This document shows, piece after piece, positions 12,763-23,565 of a stretch of DNA of 64,000 nucleotides. Each line of letters starts with the position of its first letter. Within the stretch, counting starts at the first letter, position 1. Source of the stretch: Mytilisepta virgata (taxonomy: Eukaryota; Mollusca; Bivalvia; Mytilida; Mytilidae); the NCBI GenBank assembly GCA_028015205.1, contig CM051521.1, forward strand, positions 119,792,614-119,856,613. The letters are read 5' to 3'. Made by a program: the position numbers and the translations under genes. A model generated the notes under the pieces. The model saw nothing but the letters and a program-made list of their open reading frames with translations, ran no database searches and was not told where the DNA came from.

Positions 12763-15700
12763 ATGCCAAAGAGAAGAAGAAAATCCTCGGTATCTCAGAC
12801 CCAGAAATATAAATGGAAGAAGAAACTGAAACTTGACAATAGCAACTCTGTCATTGAACAAGATCAGCAGTCTATATTACATGTAGATTCCTTAATGACC
12901 GAGATTTTGAACGACGTCCAGCAGAAAACAACAGAAATTGAAACACCTACATGTACTAGTAGTTTGGTTTGTTTTTCACATGATCATGATGATGAAACTT
13001 TTTTGTTTGGCGATAATGAAAGGGACAGTGAGCCAGATATAGAAATAGTAAATTCTGAAAAGGATGCAGACACAGATACCAACACCATGCAGTGCAGTTC
13101 ATCAGTTGATACGTTTACCTATACTTGTAGTAGCACCCAGACCGATAATGATTTTGTTGAACTTTCCACATTTGAAAGACTTGGACAAGAAATCTCTCAG
13201 ACTATCAAGCCGCCGTTTATAGTTACTAGTAGTGCTGATAGTATTAATATCATGGAACTTTATAATGATACTAGTGGGCAGATAAGTGTGAAGCTCTCCA
13301 TTCTTATCCAGACTGACTTTACCACAAAGATTTTTGTACATAGGAAAGAGGTATCTAAAAACCATGATATTTGGACTGGACTATCCACCCTCTTTGACAC
13401 AGCAGATAAGGTCAATCAACTGTTGTTTCGACTCCAGACCTTTTATGTATGTACAGGGAATCCAGATGTTGTATTCCATGACTTAACACCAATTGGTAGC
13501 GGTATTAGTGATGGCTTCACAAATGGTATACGGTGTTACCGTGAAGGAGATTTCAATGCTTCGAAAGGTAGTCTTCTGTACTCATCAACAATAAGGTCTG
13601 TTCATTGTGGACTTCTCGTGAAAGGAAATCGCTGTTCCTTTTGTCAAGATGACCGTCGAATGCTTAGAAAGAGACATACTAGAGCTGAAGAAAAAAAGAA
13701 CTCTCCTTCCGTTAATTATGTGCACACCAAGATTAAGCACAAGAATATGAATAGGGAAAATCTCCTCACAAAAATTAACCAGCAAAACTCAGAACTGAAA
13801 AGTGTTACATCAGAACTGGAGAAGCTTAAACGACAATGTCAGAGAGAAATTTTGCAGAAAGGTTTATCATCAGATAAAGTTCAGGACATTGAATTTAAAG
13901 ACTTGATGTCATCCTGCCATAGCGACATTGTAAAGGCCTACCCTGACCCCAGTTGCCTTCAGCGTCTGTTTTGGGATCAGCAAACCCAGTTTGAGAATGC
14001 AGGAAAAAATGGAATGAGGTGGCATCCCATGATAATTCGTTGGTGTTTGTACATTAGAAACAAGAGTGCGAAAGGCTATGATGCTATGAGAGACTCAGGT
14101 TTTGTGAAGTTACCGAGTACACGTACTTTATTTGACTATTCACATTATACTAAAAGTGCTCTGGGATTTCAAGCAGATATAATGAAAATGCTACATGAGG
14201 AGGCAGATAAATTAGGTATGTAATACTTTTTAAAAATAAATTTTCCTGATAAACTAACATCCATTGTACATGTAATATTAGAAAATCAACCTAAAAAGTA
14301 TCAACTTGAAATTTAAAGTGTAACCTTGTGGATATTCTACGTGTTTTGTACATGTTACCCATTTAACAATGTTGACAATTTATGACAATATTTCAGCCAT
14401 ATCGTGGCAAACCATATTCTATATTTTTTTAACACATATGAAATACAGCATATGCATTGTTAAATGTACATTGCATCATTAGCAGTGACCAACAACAACA
14501 TAAACGGGATGGGCATAACATGTTCATTGTAGCAACAGGCACACATACCGTATTTGTTAATGGGAACACATACAGTATTTGTACATTGACCTATATGATA
14601 TAATATAAATGGCCCAGCATGTATGTGCATATGATCAATGATCATCTTGTTAATATAATTATTATGTAATGTGGTGGTACCAATAGGTACATCTTTTTGC
14701 ATTTATTAATTATTGCTTTAATTTTTTAGGTATGTTTGAAGAAAGCTACAAGAGTTATGTTGGTATCTTATTTGATGAGATAAGGATCAAAGAGGATCTC
14801 GTATACGACAAACATACAGGAGAGTTGATAGGCTATTGCAATTTGGATAGTGTAGGCAACCAGATAATGGAGTTGGAAAAAGTAGTAAATGACAATAAAA
14901 AACATGAACTGGCTAAATTCATGTTGGTTTTGATGGTACGTGGTGTTACAACAAGTTTGAAATTTCCATTAGCTGGATTTGCTACTAACAGTATCACAGC
15001 TGACTTTTTATATCCAATAGTTTGGAAAGCTATTTCAATACTTGAATGCAGATTAAAGCTACGAGTGTTATTTTGTACATGTGACGGTGCATCTTCAAAC
15101 CGAAAGTTCTTTCAGCTGCATAAAATAGACAATAGTCCAGACCCTGTATATTTTACAATAAATCCACATGATGCCAGTAGAAGTATTTATTTCATATCTG
15201 ATGTTCCACATCTGTTAAAAACCACCAGAAATTGCTTTAGCAATTCATATTCTCACAAAAATACAAGACGCTTATGGGTGAATGGTAAAGACATATCTTG
15301 GATGCAGCTAGTCCGATTATTTGAAGAACATTGCGAGCTGGAACTTTACAGTCCATGTCCGAAATTATCCAGAAGTCACATTGATCTGACAGCATTCAGT
15401 TACATGAAAGTTAATCTTGCCGCACAAATTTTGAGTAGCACAGTCGCCAATGCTTTGGAAGAACTATATGATGAAAGTGTCTCAGAGACAGTTAAATTTA
15501 TCAGAAACTTTAACAAATTTTTTGATTGCCTTAATGTTAGAAGTATATACGAAGGTCGTAACAAGAGAAATGACAATTTAAATCCATATACCGATTCCAA
15601 TGATGATCGGCTGGACTGGTTAAAGACTTCTTTTTTGGGTTATTTGGAAGATTGGCACCAGAGTGTTGAAATGAGAGATGACAATCTTAAACAACCACAG

Positions 15701-16027
15701 AAAGCAGCAATGAAGCTGAGTCAACAAACTATAACTGGTTTGAAAATAAGTGTGAATTCCATAACAGAATGTGTGAAATTTATGTTGGAGAGAGGTGCCA
15801 AATTTGTATTGACCAGCCATTTTAACCAGGACCCACTTGAACAACATTTTGGACATTACAGGCACAAAGGTGGAGCAAACAACAACCCAACTGTTTACGA
15901 TGTAAGGAACATGATGACCACACTACGTGCTGTTGGTGCACAGGCCCTTACACCAAAGAGAGGAAACACCCAGGGTAATGATGAGAACCGAGTTTTAGAC
16001 AATACCAAACTACATAGAAGGCGTTAA
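12763..16027 (+). CDS. P-element/THAP9-type transposase, 916 aa, 2 coding exons
   Basis: Exons 12763-14215 and 14730-16027 join in frame (…TTA G|GT ATG…; donor GTATGT, acceptor tttttag). The start at 12763 is chosen because a tttcag acceptor ends two bases before it. The protein begins with a basic NLS-like stretch (MPKRRRK). It then has a C-x8-C-x2-C cluster (C282, C291, C294) and a Leu-rich coiled coil (about 332-362). Next come a P-type region (MRWHPMIIRWCLYIR, LPSTRTLFDYSHY) and an RNase-H-like catalytic core. Candidate acidic triad: D500 (LFDEIRIK), D603 (CTCDGASSN) and E855 (QDPLEQHFGHYR). SDVPHLLKTTRN and GKDISWMQL resemble the GTP-binding insertion of P transposases. It lacks a THAP finger, and it ends soon after the catalytic Glu, without the C-terminal domain usual in THAP9. 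Family membership is from remembered motifs. No disabling mutation is visible. Confidence 0.88.
14216..14729 (+). other. Intron of the P-like transposase gene
   Basis: 514 bp with a GTATGT donor and a T-rich tttttag acceptor. I see no further feature in it. The stop codon met on reading through the donor confirms that splicing is needed to join the DNA-binding half to the catalytic half. Confidence 0.85.
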
Positions 16028-16563
16028 AAGTTAGAATAGACAATTAAATCGAACATTTTATTTGAAATCTTCAACGTTCATATACATGTACATAAACATT
16101 ATTTTCAGTTATTCAGTGTTCTCCCCTCTCTCATAGTTATAATACCATTCTGCTTCAATATTTACCATTGTAAAGGAATAATGTTCATCTTCTACTCATA
16201 TTATTTGCATTGTAGTGCAATAAAAATTGTAAGAAGAGAAATACATAACCACGATATCTACATTTATAAGTGTCATTTGATAAAAATTTTGTTACTGTTT
16301 AAAACCAAAAGATAATGTAATCGTTGTCAAAGGCTCTAAAATTTCTTTCTCACTCTTTGCTATTTACATATGTAGGGAGAACACTCACATTTATTTGATA
16401 TAATATTTCATTATTACTTGACCATTGAACTGTTATATACACTGTATATAGTATTTTGCAATTTTTCAACTATATATTTGTTATACAATGTCATCAAGTT
16501 TAATTTTCATTCTACCTACATTGTGTCATATACTGACTATAATATAAATTTTATATTTTGTTT
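16028..16563. other. Space between the two convergent transposon genes (3' UTRs)
   Basis: This AT-rich 536 bp lies between two stop codons. It holds an AATAAA on the plus strand at 16219-16224, for the transposase, and one on the minus strand (tttatt, 16391-16396) for the zinc-finger gene. The two predicted transcripts nearly meet or overlap here. No open frame is visible. Confidence 0.5.
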
Positions 16564-18787
16564 TTAATTGTTCATATGTTTTTCCTTTAAAGCTTGTCGA
16601 AGACTGCTGGATTTTTTTTTCACAATTACTTTGTCATGCATAGCAATGTTACGTTGCACACGGGTCACTGCATAACCTCGAATTGTCAAAAATAATTTAA
16701 TGATGTCTTCCAGAACACTTAATTGAAGCTGATCATCTATACCTTCAAACAATTTAGAACAATAATGTTTAACCATGAAAGATTCCATAGCACTTTCCCT
16801 CAATTTGTCACACAATAGAGATGTAGCATTTAATTTGGAGCTGTCTACATTTTTTCTAACAACAATCTCAAGTTCACGTACAAGTAGGAAAAAGTTATCA
16901 CATGGCATAATTAGACCACCACGATCATTCTTTTTTGTCCATTTGCTGTATTTGGTAACAAATGTTGTACTGTCTGATTTTGACTTAACCCTATCGATAC
17001 ATTCCATTTTACCACTTTTTTGGTCATCTTTGATTTTAGAGTAATGCTTTGAGCAAGAACGTATAATGTAACCACTTATATAGAACAAAATCTTTTGGTC
17101 ATTTTCAGAAAGCTCAGATTGCTGTTGTTCAGACTGCTTAAGTTCATGTTGTGTCTGTTGAATCAGAACTTGATTGATAAGCTCAAGCATAAAAACCTGA
17201 ATGAAGTTTTTGGATTCACTTTCAGGAAAACCATTGTTACTAAAAAGATCAATGTAACCTTTTTCAACAGTGTTGCTTAGTCTCATTTTGTGGAAACGTG
17301 TAAAAAACATTTCTCTGTCATATGACAAACAAATATTTGAATTGATCCTAAAAATTTCTAAAAAGAGTTTTTGAAAGAAATCTTTTATCTGAACATTATC
17401 TTGAACAGTTTTGGCAATTTTCACAATATCTGATTCACCAAACAAGTTATTAATTGGATCTTCTTGCACACTTATTAATGTATTGTGAAAAGCTTTGTCA
17501 AACACCAAGTCAAGTATGTTGTTCAAAGTACCACCTTGATTATGTTGTTCTGTGACTGTATTATCTATTGTTGCTTCCGTGTTATCTATAGATGTAGTTG
17601 CATCTGTGGTTTGTTTATATCTGTGTTCATGAGCTGTAAATATAATATATTGAAAATTAAAATCTGTATTTACTTGACCATGATTTTCTTTTATTATACA
17701 TTTGAAGAGTGGATTCCAAGTATAAGAAAAGGCAGAATTTCTAGATTTTAAAGAATGCGAAAATGGGGAATTTGAACCTAATTTAATACTCCAGATATGC
17801 ATACAGTATTTCAAAAGTTTATGAAATTTCAAATGATTTATTTTAGCAAATTAAAAATGTTCAGTTGCATGTCCCCAACACGCTTCTGTACAATGCTGAA
17901 GTGAAATTGCTTTTTAAATTGCATACATGTATTACCAGCAAATCAAAAATGTTCAATTGCATGTCCCTAACATGCTTCTGTACAATGCTGAAGTGAAATT
18001 GCTTTTTAAAATTGCATACATGTATTACCACCAAACATGTTGTCTATGTATAAAAGGGATTATATAACACGAAAATTGACTCTACCCTGTGTAGATTAAA
18101 AAGGAAATAAAAACTTGAATCTATGAAAGACAGACAATCTGAGACCAAAATCAATCAAAAGAGCACATCAATTAAGGGGTATTAAAAACTAATAATTATT
18201 TAATTTTGACCACATAAATTTAGTTCTACACATAGACGTATGCAACAATTGTCTTATGTGTCTGTTCTACATGACAATCTATTATCGTATTCTTGAAAAA
18301 AGAATATTTGATCAAAGACTTTAACGTTATAAAAATAAGATTTGAGACTCAACTTAGAAAAACTCCAAACAGGAAAAAAAGAACACAACACAATACCGGA
18401 GTTTAATTTTGAATTATCAAAATAATGAAAACACGTATTTTTTTTCAAATCTATTCAAGATCTTTAAACTAGACATGCGAGAAAAAACAATATAAAAATA
18501 TGCCTACCTTTCAAATTGTGTTTTCCATGTTGCTTGGACGTGTGACCACGAAATCCACTGATTGTCTTGAGAATCTTGTTGCAATCTGGACAAACATACA
18601 TAGAACATTTTTCGGAAGTGTCAATCGGAGGTTTACTTTCTGTCTTTATTTTCTTGGTTTTCTGAACAACAAAGTCGTCGTCGTCTTCATCAACTTTAAA
18701 CTCGTTGTCTGTAAATTCACCGAGAAGAAAGTCTAGTTCAAAATCATTGAGATCGTCGTCCCACGATAAAAAATCGGACTTTGACAT
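16564..18787 (-). CDS. Second transposon gene: acidic + C2H2 finger + P-transposase-C-terminus-like protein, 449 aa
   Basis: Exon 1 is 18787-18508 and exon 2 is 17633-16564. The AAAG|GTAGGC donor and ttatatttacag acceptor join in phase, giving 449 aa. The true ATG is 18787; codons upstream of it in the same frame lack an ATG. Residues 9-40 are very acidic, and KTKKIK follows. One C2H2 finger, C-x2-C-x12-H-x4-H (CPDCNKILKTISGFRGHTSK then QH), ends exon 1. Exon 2 encodes a polar linker and helical segments, then ILFYISGYIIRSCSKHY and DRGGLIMPCDNFFLLV. These resemble the 'Y-I-(A/S)-G-Y' and 'GGL-x-x-P' motifs that follow the catalytic core in THAP9-like transposases. A basic tail ends the protein. 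Possible roles are a DNA-binding accessory subunit or a regulator/repressor; this is inference. Confidence 0.85.
17845..18029. repeat. 92-bp tandem duplication in the intron of the zinc-finger gene
   Basis: Two copies (from 17845 and 17937), sharing blocks such as cttctgtacaatgctgaag and gcatacatgtattacca, are nearly identical. They lie in the intron 17634-18507 and are non-coding. Confidence 0.9.
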
Positions 18788-19174
18788 TACAAAAATATAC
18801 ACGTAAACATGCGTTCAAGTTTGTTAACCAATTAAAATAATAAAAAAGTTTATTTATATTTAAGTAAAACAACGTGTTGAGGGAAGCCATGAATTTTACC
18901 GACAAAAACATCTTATAATTGCATTTGTTTATGCAGAATAAACACTGGTCTTAATTACGTCAATTTATTTTATTAAATTATCTAATAAATGTTTGATCTC
19001 TAACAGTCCCAAGCTATTATTTCACCCGAATCACTAATTATCATTAAGTTGATCAGTTGATTAATTGTTTGTTTACATGTCGTTAGGTGATAAAATATTT
19101 GGTTAATTCCCCTTAATTAAAATCTCGTACGAAACGAAATCCCGAGTGGGGCCGCGTGATATCACGTTATTTCG
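18788..19174 (-). promoter_or_regulatory. Right subterminal region, likely promoter of the zinc-finger gene
   Basis: Sequence between the zinc-finger start codon and the right TIR. It includes gggccgcgtgat (19149-19160), the inverted counterpart of the left subterminal motif at 6161-6172, followed by atcacgtt. No TATA box can be assigned confidently in this AT-rich stretch. Confidence 0.4.
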
Positions 19175-19208
19175 GCGAGTTTCCAATCTCTTGTTATATA
19201 CGTCTCTG
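19175..19208 (-). repeat. Right terminal inverted repeat of the P-like transposon
   Basis: Read inward, the sequence starts CAGAGACGTATATAACAAG and continues AGATTGG, AAACTCGC. It aligns to the left TIR without gaps over 34 bp, with 4 mismatches. Confidence 0.93.
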
Positions 19209-19215
19209 GTAGAAT
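19209..19215. other. Right 7-bp target-site duplication (gtagaat)
   Basis: Exact copy of 6093-6099, directly after the right TIR. Confidence 0.93.
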
Positions 19216-22200
19216 TCAGTTAAAACTAAATCTTAAAGGCAAAATGTAGATGGAAGAAACAGCGATAAATATAAAGTTGCATTTGAATTTTCTTTTCTTT
19301 TCATAAACAGAAAGTCTTACTTTTAAAGAAATATAAAGCTAGTTAGTTCACGATAAGAATATTAATACACTAATTTTAATTGAACTCCTTTTCATTAATG
19401 GAAATGTGGCATTCAGAGTCCTTCAACAGAAAATTAATTTCACAAAATAAGATAGAGTAGGCTATATTTACGAATATTAAAATATTTTTGGAACGACTTT
19501 TAGAAGGTTATGATATTTACCATGAAATTAAAAATATAAATTCAGTCAACCTATTAACCAGCTGATAACATATATAATTATAAGCAGTTTCTAAATACTT
19601 TAACATGTTTAACGCAAACGACAGATTGCAGGTCTCTCAGTTGAATTAATTATCGTACGTGTCGAATACTTGAACAATATGTCATTGATCAGTCTCAACA
19701 TATTTACAACTGAGTGATTATAGACACGTCATCTAACCTAGGGTAAAAAAAATTCCTATTAAATTTTTTACAAAAACTATCTTAAAATTTTAATTCATCA
19801 CAGTTTGTATGTTTTATATTTTTTTCTAAGAAATATATAGTGATCTACTAGCTTTGTCTAGCGGATTTCCTTTGATAAAAAAAAGAGAGAAAAATAACAT
19901 AGCTCAGGAAGGAAAGTCACGCTTGTGTTAACAGAGGTGCAACCAGAACTAGGATCTAAACGTAGACGATAAAATCATATGACTAAATAAATACAACATA
20001 CCTGTTATATGTATTGGATATACTCCCGAGACAGGGGTATATCCTATTTACATGATTTATATCATGATACTCTGAAACGTGCAAATAGGTTTTAATAATT
20101 TAGAAGGGGATCTTTCAGGAATTCCCCCCTGTGCAAAGATAACTATGATAACTGCAGGATATCTGGTTACATTTTATGGCTTCATGATAATATAAAACAA
20201 ACCTTATGTACAAGAGAAATCTTGGTAATACTTTGTTTTTTTTATATATATAATTAAAAAGAGATAATGGGAAACACTGTCTTCCATACGCTGGATTCTA
20301 CACCATCCTGTTGAATTTATATCCAGCATATTCATGCAGTTTCAAAAGCAGAATTTGCACCTGGTGTCGAAAGAAAGACTAAAGCTATATGGGTGTTCTT
20401 TTTATACAGAATTATACGGCACAGCATGTAAAACATCGGAAGACCCTACTGTTCCAGATTAAACTGTAAGTGAAGGACCATTTGTTTTTAACTGGGTCGG
20501 GTGGAGGGGAAGCAGGGGGGGGGGGGGGGGGGGTCGGGCAGAAAAAAATTTGAATAAATGAAGACTCCAAAATATATACATGATGGATGGTTTGATTATT
20601 GCCTAGAATTGATAGCCAAGTTGTATAATACTTAAAACATCCTGACATGCTCATTGATGCTGCAAACAGAAGACAATTAAGAAACCAAAATCCGAAGAAT
20701 TGTTAAAATAGGTAGGATTGACTATTTCCTGGAATGAAGTAGATCAAACTTCGAAAAAGTATGGATACTCAAAGAATCCTGCGTTGCTCATCTGCTTTGC
20801 AATTCAAGGAACAAATGGAGGCATACAAGTTTAGTGTAAATTTCGCCAGTAGTTTCAGAGAAAATGAATTATTAAAGTAACATTTGTTGAACGTCTAGAT
20901 CACCGGACACATTTTAAAAGGGGACATCCTAAGGACATACATTCTAACAAAGTTTAGTCTCAATTGAAACAGTGGTTTCGGAGGAAAGAAAGTTTACGAC
21001 AGGATAGCAAGAACCGACAACGGACGAAAATATAGTAATAGCGCACCTTGCCCTTTTGAGGCCCCCCTTTGTGCTGCACAAAAAAACCCCAAAAAAATAA
21101 TGGATATCACACACTATCAACTTACAGAAGTCGTAAGAATGTAACTACAGAAGGTTTAACTATGCTTACAAAATTTTTCGTAAGAATGTTAACAGTCTTA
21201 CTACTGGCCTAGAACCCAACTACACGAACATTAATGTAAACCACAGTTAAGAAAGAGAAGCATTTATTGCTAGATTGCCCAAAATACATAACATTACTAA
21301 GTAAGGGAGGTCAATCAATAGTTAATTCAATCTTGAATTGTTAACGTTCACCATACCATTAAACATTAACATCAAAGCAAGTGGAAAATGTGGTTTTCTT
21401 TATTATAAAAATCATTCAGAAAATGGGGACTTGAATTTTAACTTATTAGGAATCGGGAGCCGTAAGTAATCTAATGATTATATACACATTCTTACAAGAC
21501 ATCTTCCAACCCATTCCTAGATATGAAAGAAGGTATTCTTTTCATTTTGCTTAAATCGTCTGATTCTGGAAACTCTTACCCTGATAGATGTGTTGAGAAT
21601 GAGCATTAGTTAAAATACCTAAGTTCCTTAAATGCTTCAACATCTGAGTCAGATCATACATAATTATAATACCAGCTTCTTCTATGAGAGAATTTTGTGT
21701 CAAAACATGAGCGATTTGAATATATGAAATTAATTTTGAAAATAACAAACTTCAAAAGTAGATTTGTCACTTTATTAGGGATCTGTCATCTTTCGGACAG
21801 TGCCCTATTGCAGTCACACTCCTGACTGTCACCACATTTCTATGGTGTGCATTAACTCTACTTTGTTTTCACGTTTTCTCATGTATTTTTCTTATACATT
21901 TTTGGTAATTTATATTATTATTCCTGGCTATTTTTGTGGGTACCACTTTTCATGTTGCAGTAAAAATTCTTTGTTTCAAGGATACAAAATTGAATGTTTA
22001 TTAGATTTTCTATTAATAACACAATATCAAATGTATACCGGTATGTATATATAATAAAAACTAAAATCAGTAGTTCCACTGCTACTGAGAATACCACGAA
22101 AATTGATATTCCATGAAATAAAACAGAAAGGGTTTTATGTGGTTTACTTATTGTTAATATATTCTTCATGGAATAGTATGTTCCGTTTACAATATCTGGT

Positions 22201-23006
22201 GACTTTTGAATACTAGTATTTTGGGGCCATTTAGTGCTTGTATTGTCCAGGCACAACTCTCTCTGTTTTCAACCAATTACTAGGATTTCTCAATTAAGCA
22301 TTCCTATATCTTTTCATTTTCATATATAATATTTTATACCTTCACCTGGAAGTACTTTCAGATCTAAACTACCTAGAAATCTGAATGAAATACTGAAACT
22401 GGCACATATACACTTTGGGAAAAATGCGTTTGCTGTGTACAAAAGAGGATTAGAATTGAGTTGTTTTCCATTGAGAAAATTTTAAAAAAGGCAAGCTATT
22501 TATAAAATTTGTACCAAATTATAATGCTTTTATTTCTTTTGATTTCAATTATTTCATTTGTCATGCTTCTTAACTGTATCAGTGATAACAAGCACTCAAA
22601 AAACAATTAACAACATATCCTCTGCTCAATAAAAAGCATGACTATCATTGTAAACTTGTATATCTAAGGCCAAATAAATTAACTCCTAGATTTTCATCCT
22701 GTGCAGGCACCAGTATTTGCCTATCATTCAAATTTTTATTTCCATTTTGCCAGTCTATTTACACTCAGATTTTTTTTTCTGTCCTGAAAACTGAGAACTA
22801 CTTAGTTATGTTTATTTACTTTCAGTCATTTGTGAAGATTATGAAATACACATATTGTTTATTATTACATAATTTGTTTTTCTATTTTCTGATTGGATGA
22901 GAAATGTCTAAAAGGTCTTGAGTACTTGTGATAGTAACTGAGAAGTATCTTAATTTAGTGCAAGAATTCCACTTGCATGGGTATAGGATTGAAATAGACC
23001 CTGATC

Positions 23007-23225
23007 GGTCAAGCGGAATGTGATAGTGACCGATTTGTTCTTAAAATAGAAACATGAGAAAGTGAAAGTCCAATTTTCTGATTCAGGTAATAAAACAATT
23101 TCTGGCTATGTAACAGGTCAAGCAGAATTAAATAGTGACCGATTTGTTCTTAAAATAAAAATTGAAAGTACAGTTTTCCGATTCATCTAACAAAACAATT
23201 ACTGGCTATGTAATAGGTAGCTATC
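23007..23225. repeat. Two-copy tandem duplication, period about 109 bp
   Basis: ggtcaagc…atagtgaccgatttgttctt occurs at 23007 and 23116, followed by matching ttccgattca- and ggctatgtaa-type segments. It lies 3' of ECHS1. Confidence 0.7.
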
Positions 23226-23312
23226 AGGATTGATTAACCCTTGAAAATGTATATTCAGCTCGCCTAAAGGCTCGGTAAATATTACATTTCTCGGGTTGAA
23301 ATATCCTGATAG
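23221..23312. repeat. 92-bp foldback
   Basis: The ends ctatcaggattgattaaccc and gggttgaaatatcctgatag form imperfect inverted arms around an internal GC-richer loop. It is probably a small MITE or foldback remnant. Confidence 0.55.
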
Positions 23313-23565
23313 TGACCTTTTTACAAAGTCAGTAATTGTATAATAGCATTTAAAGTGTTTTTTCAAAAAGGTAAATTCATCTTCACAACCTCCTTTATAC
23401 TTATTTTTAAAACATTGGACAAATTAATTCTACGAATTAATTTATTATGGCCTAAATAAAAAAATACTCCCTTATTATAAAAATCACAAAATACCCCTTC
23501 AAAATCATGTTAATTAGTTACAATCTATGTAAATGGATTCTGTTTTAGTGTATTTGGATTCATTT

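Larger units (their letters stand above)
6100..19208 (+). mobile_element. Complete 13,109-bp P-superfamily-like DNA transposon with two convergent genes and an internal satellite
   Basis: Layout from left to right: TIR (6100-6133); subterminal motifs; inferred 5' UTR exon with a GTAAGT donor at 6294; a 31-unit satellite (6381-12680); transposase exons (12763-14215, 14730-16027); the opposite-strand zinc-finger gene (18787-18508, 17633-16564); and the right TIR (19175-19208). The TIRs match over 34 bp with 4 mismatches (positions 8, 13, 14 and 27), starting CAGAGAC. Perfect 7-bp duplications flank the element. Both genes are open and splice in frame, so it could be a recent, autonomous copy. 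Placement in the P superfamily rests on the transposase. The 7-bp duplication differs from the 8 bp of Drosophila P. Confidence 0.93.
19216..23565. other. Intergenic region between the P-like transposon and ECHS1
   Basis: AT-rich with no supportable gene; the short open frames here lack codon or splice support. It holds a G19 run (20515-20533), a diverged duplication (23007-23225) and a foldback (23221-23312). A minus-strand AATAAA (23441-23446) lies about 120 bp past the ECHS1 stop and is its likely poly(A) signal. Confidence 0.6.

Noticed and set aside
14460..14702. Minus-strand ORF in the transposase intron
   Set aside because: No start context, splice sites or similarity; the region is well explained as an intron.
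20412..20654. 80-aa minus-strand ORF with a poly-Pro stretch
   Set aside because: The prolines come from the G19 homopolymer. No family or splice support.
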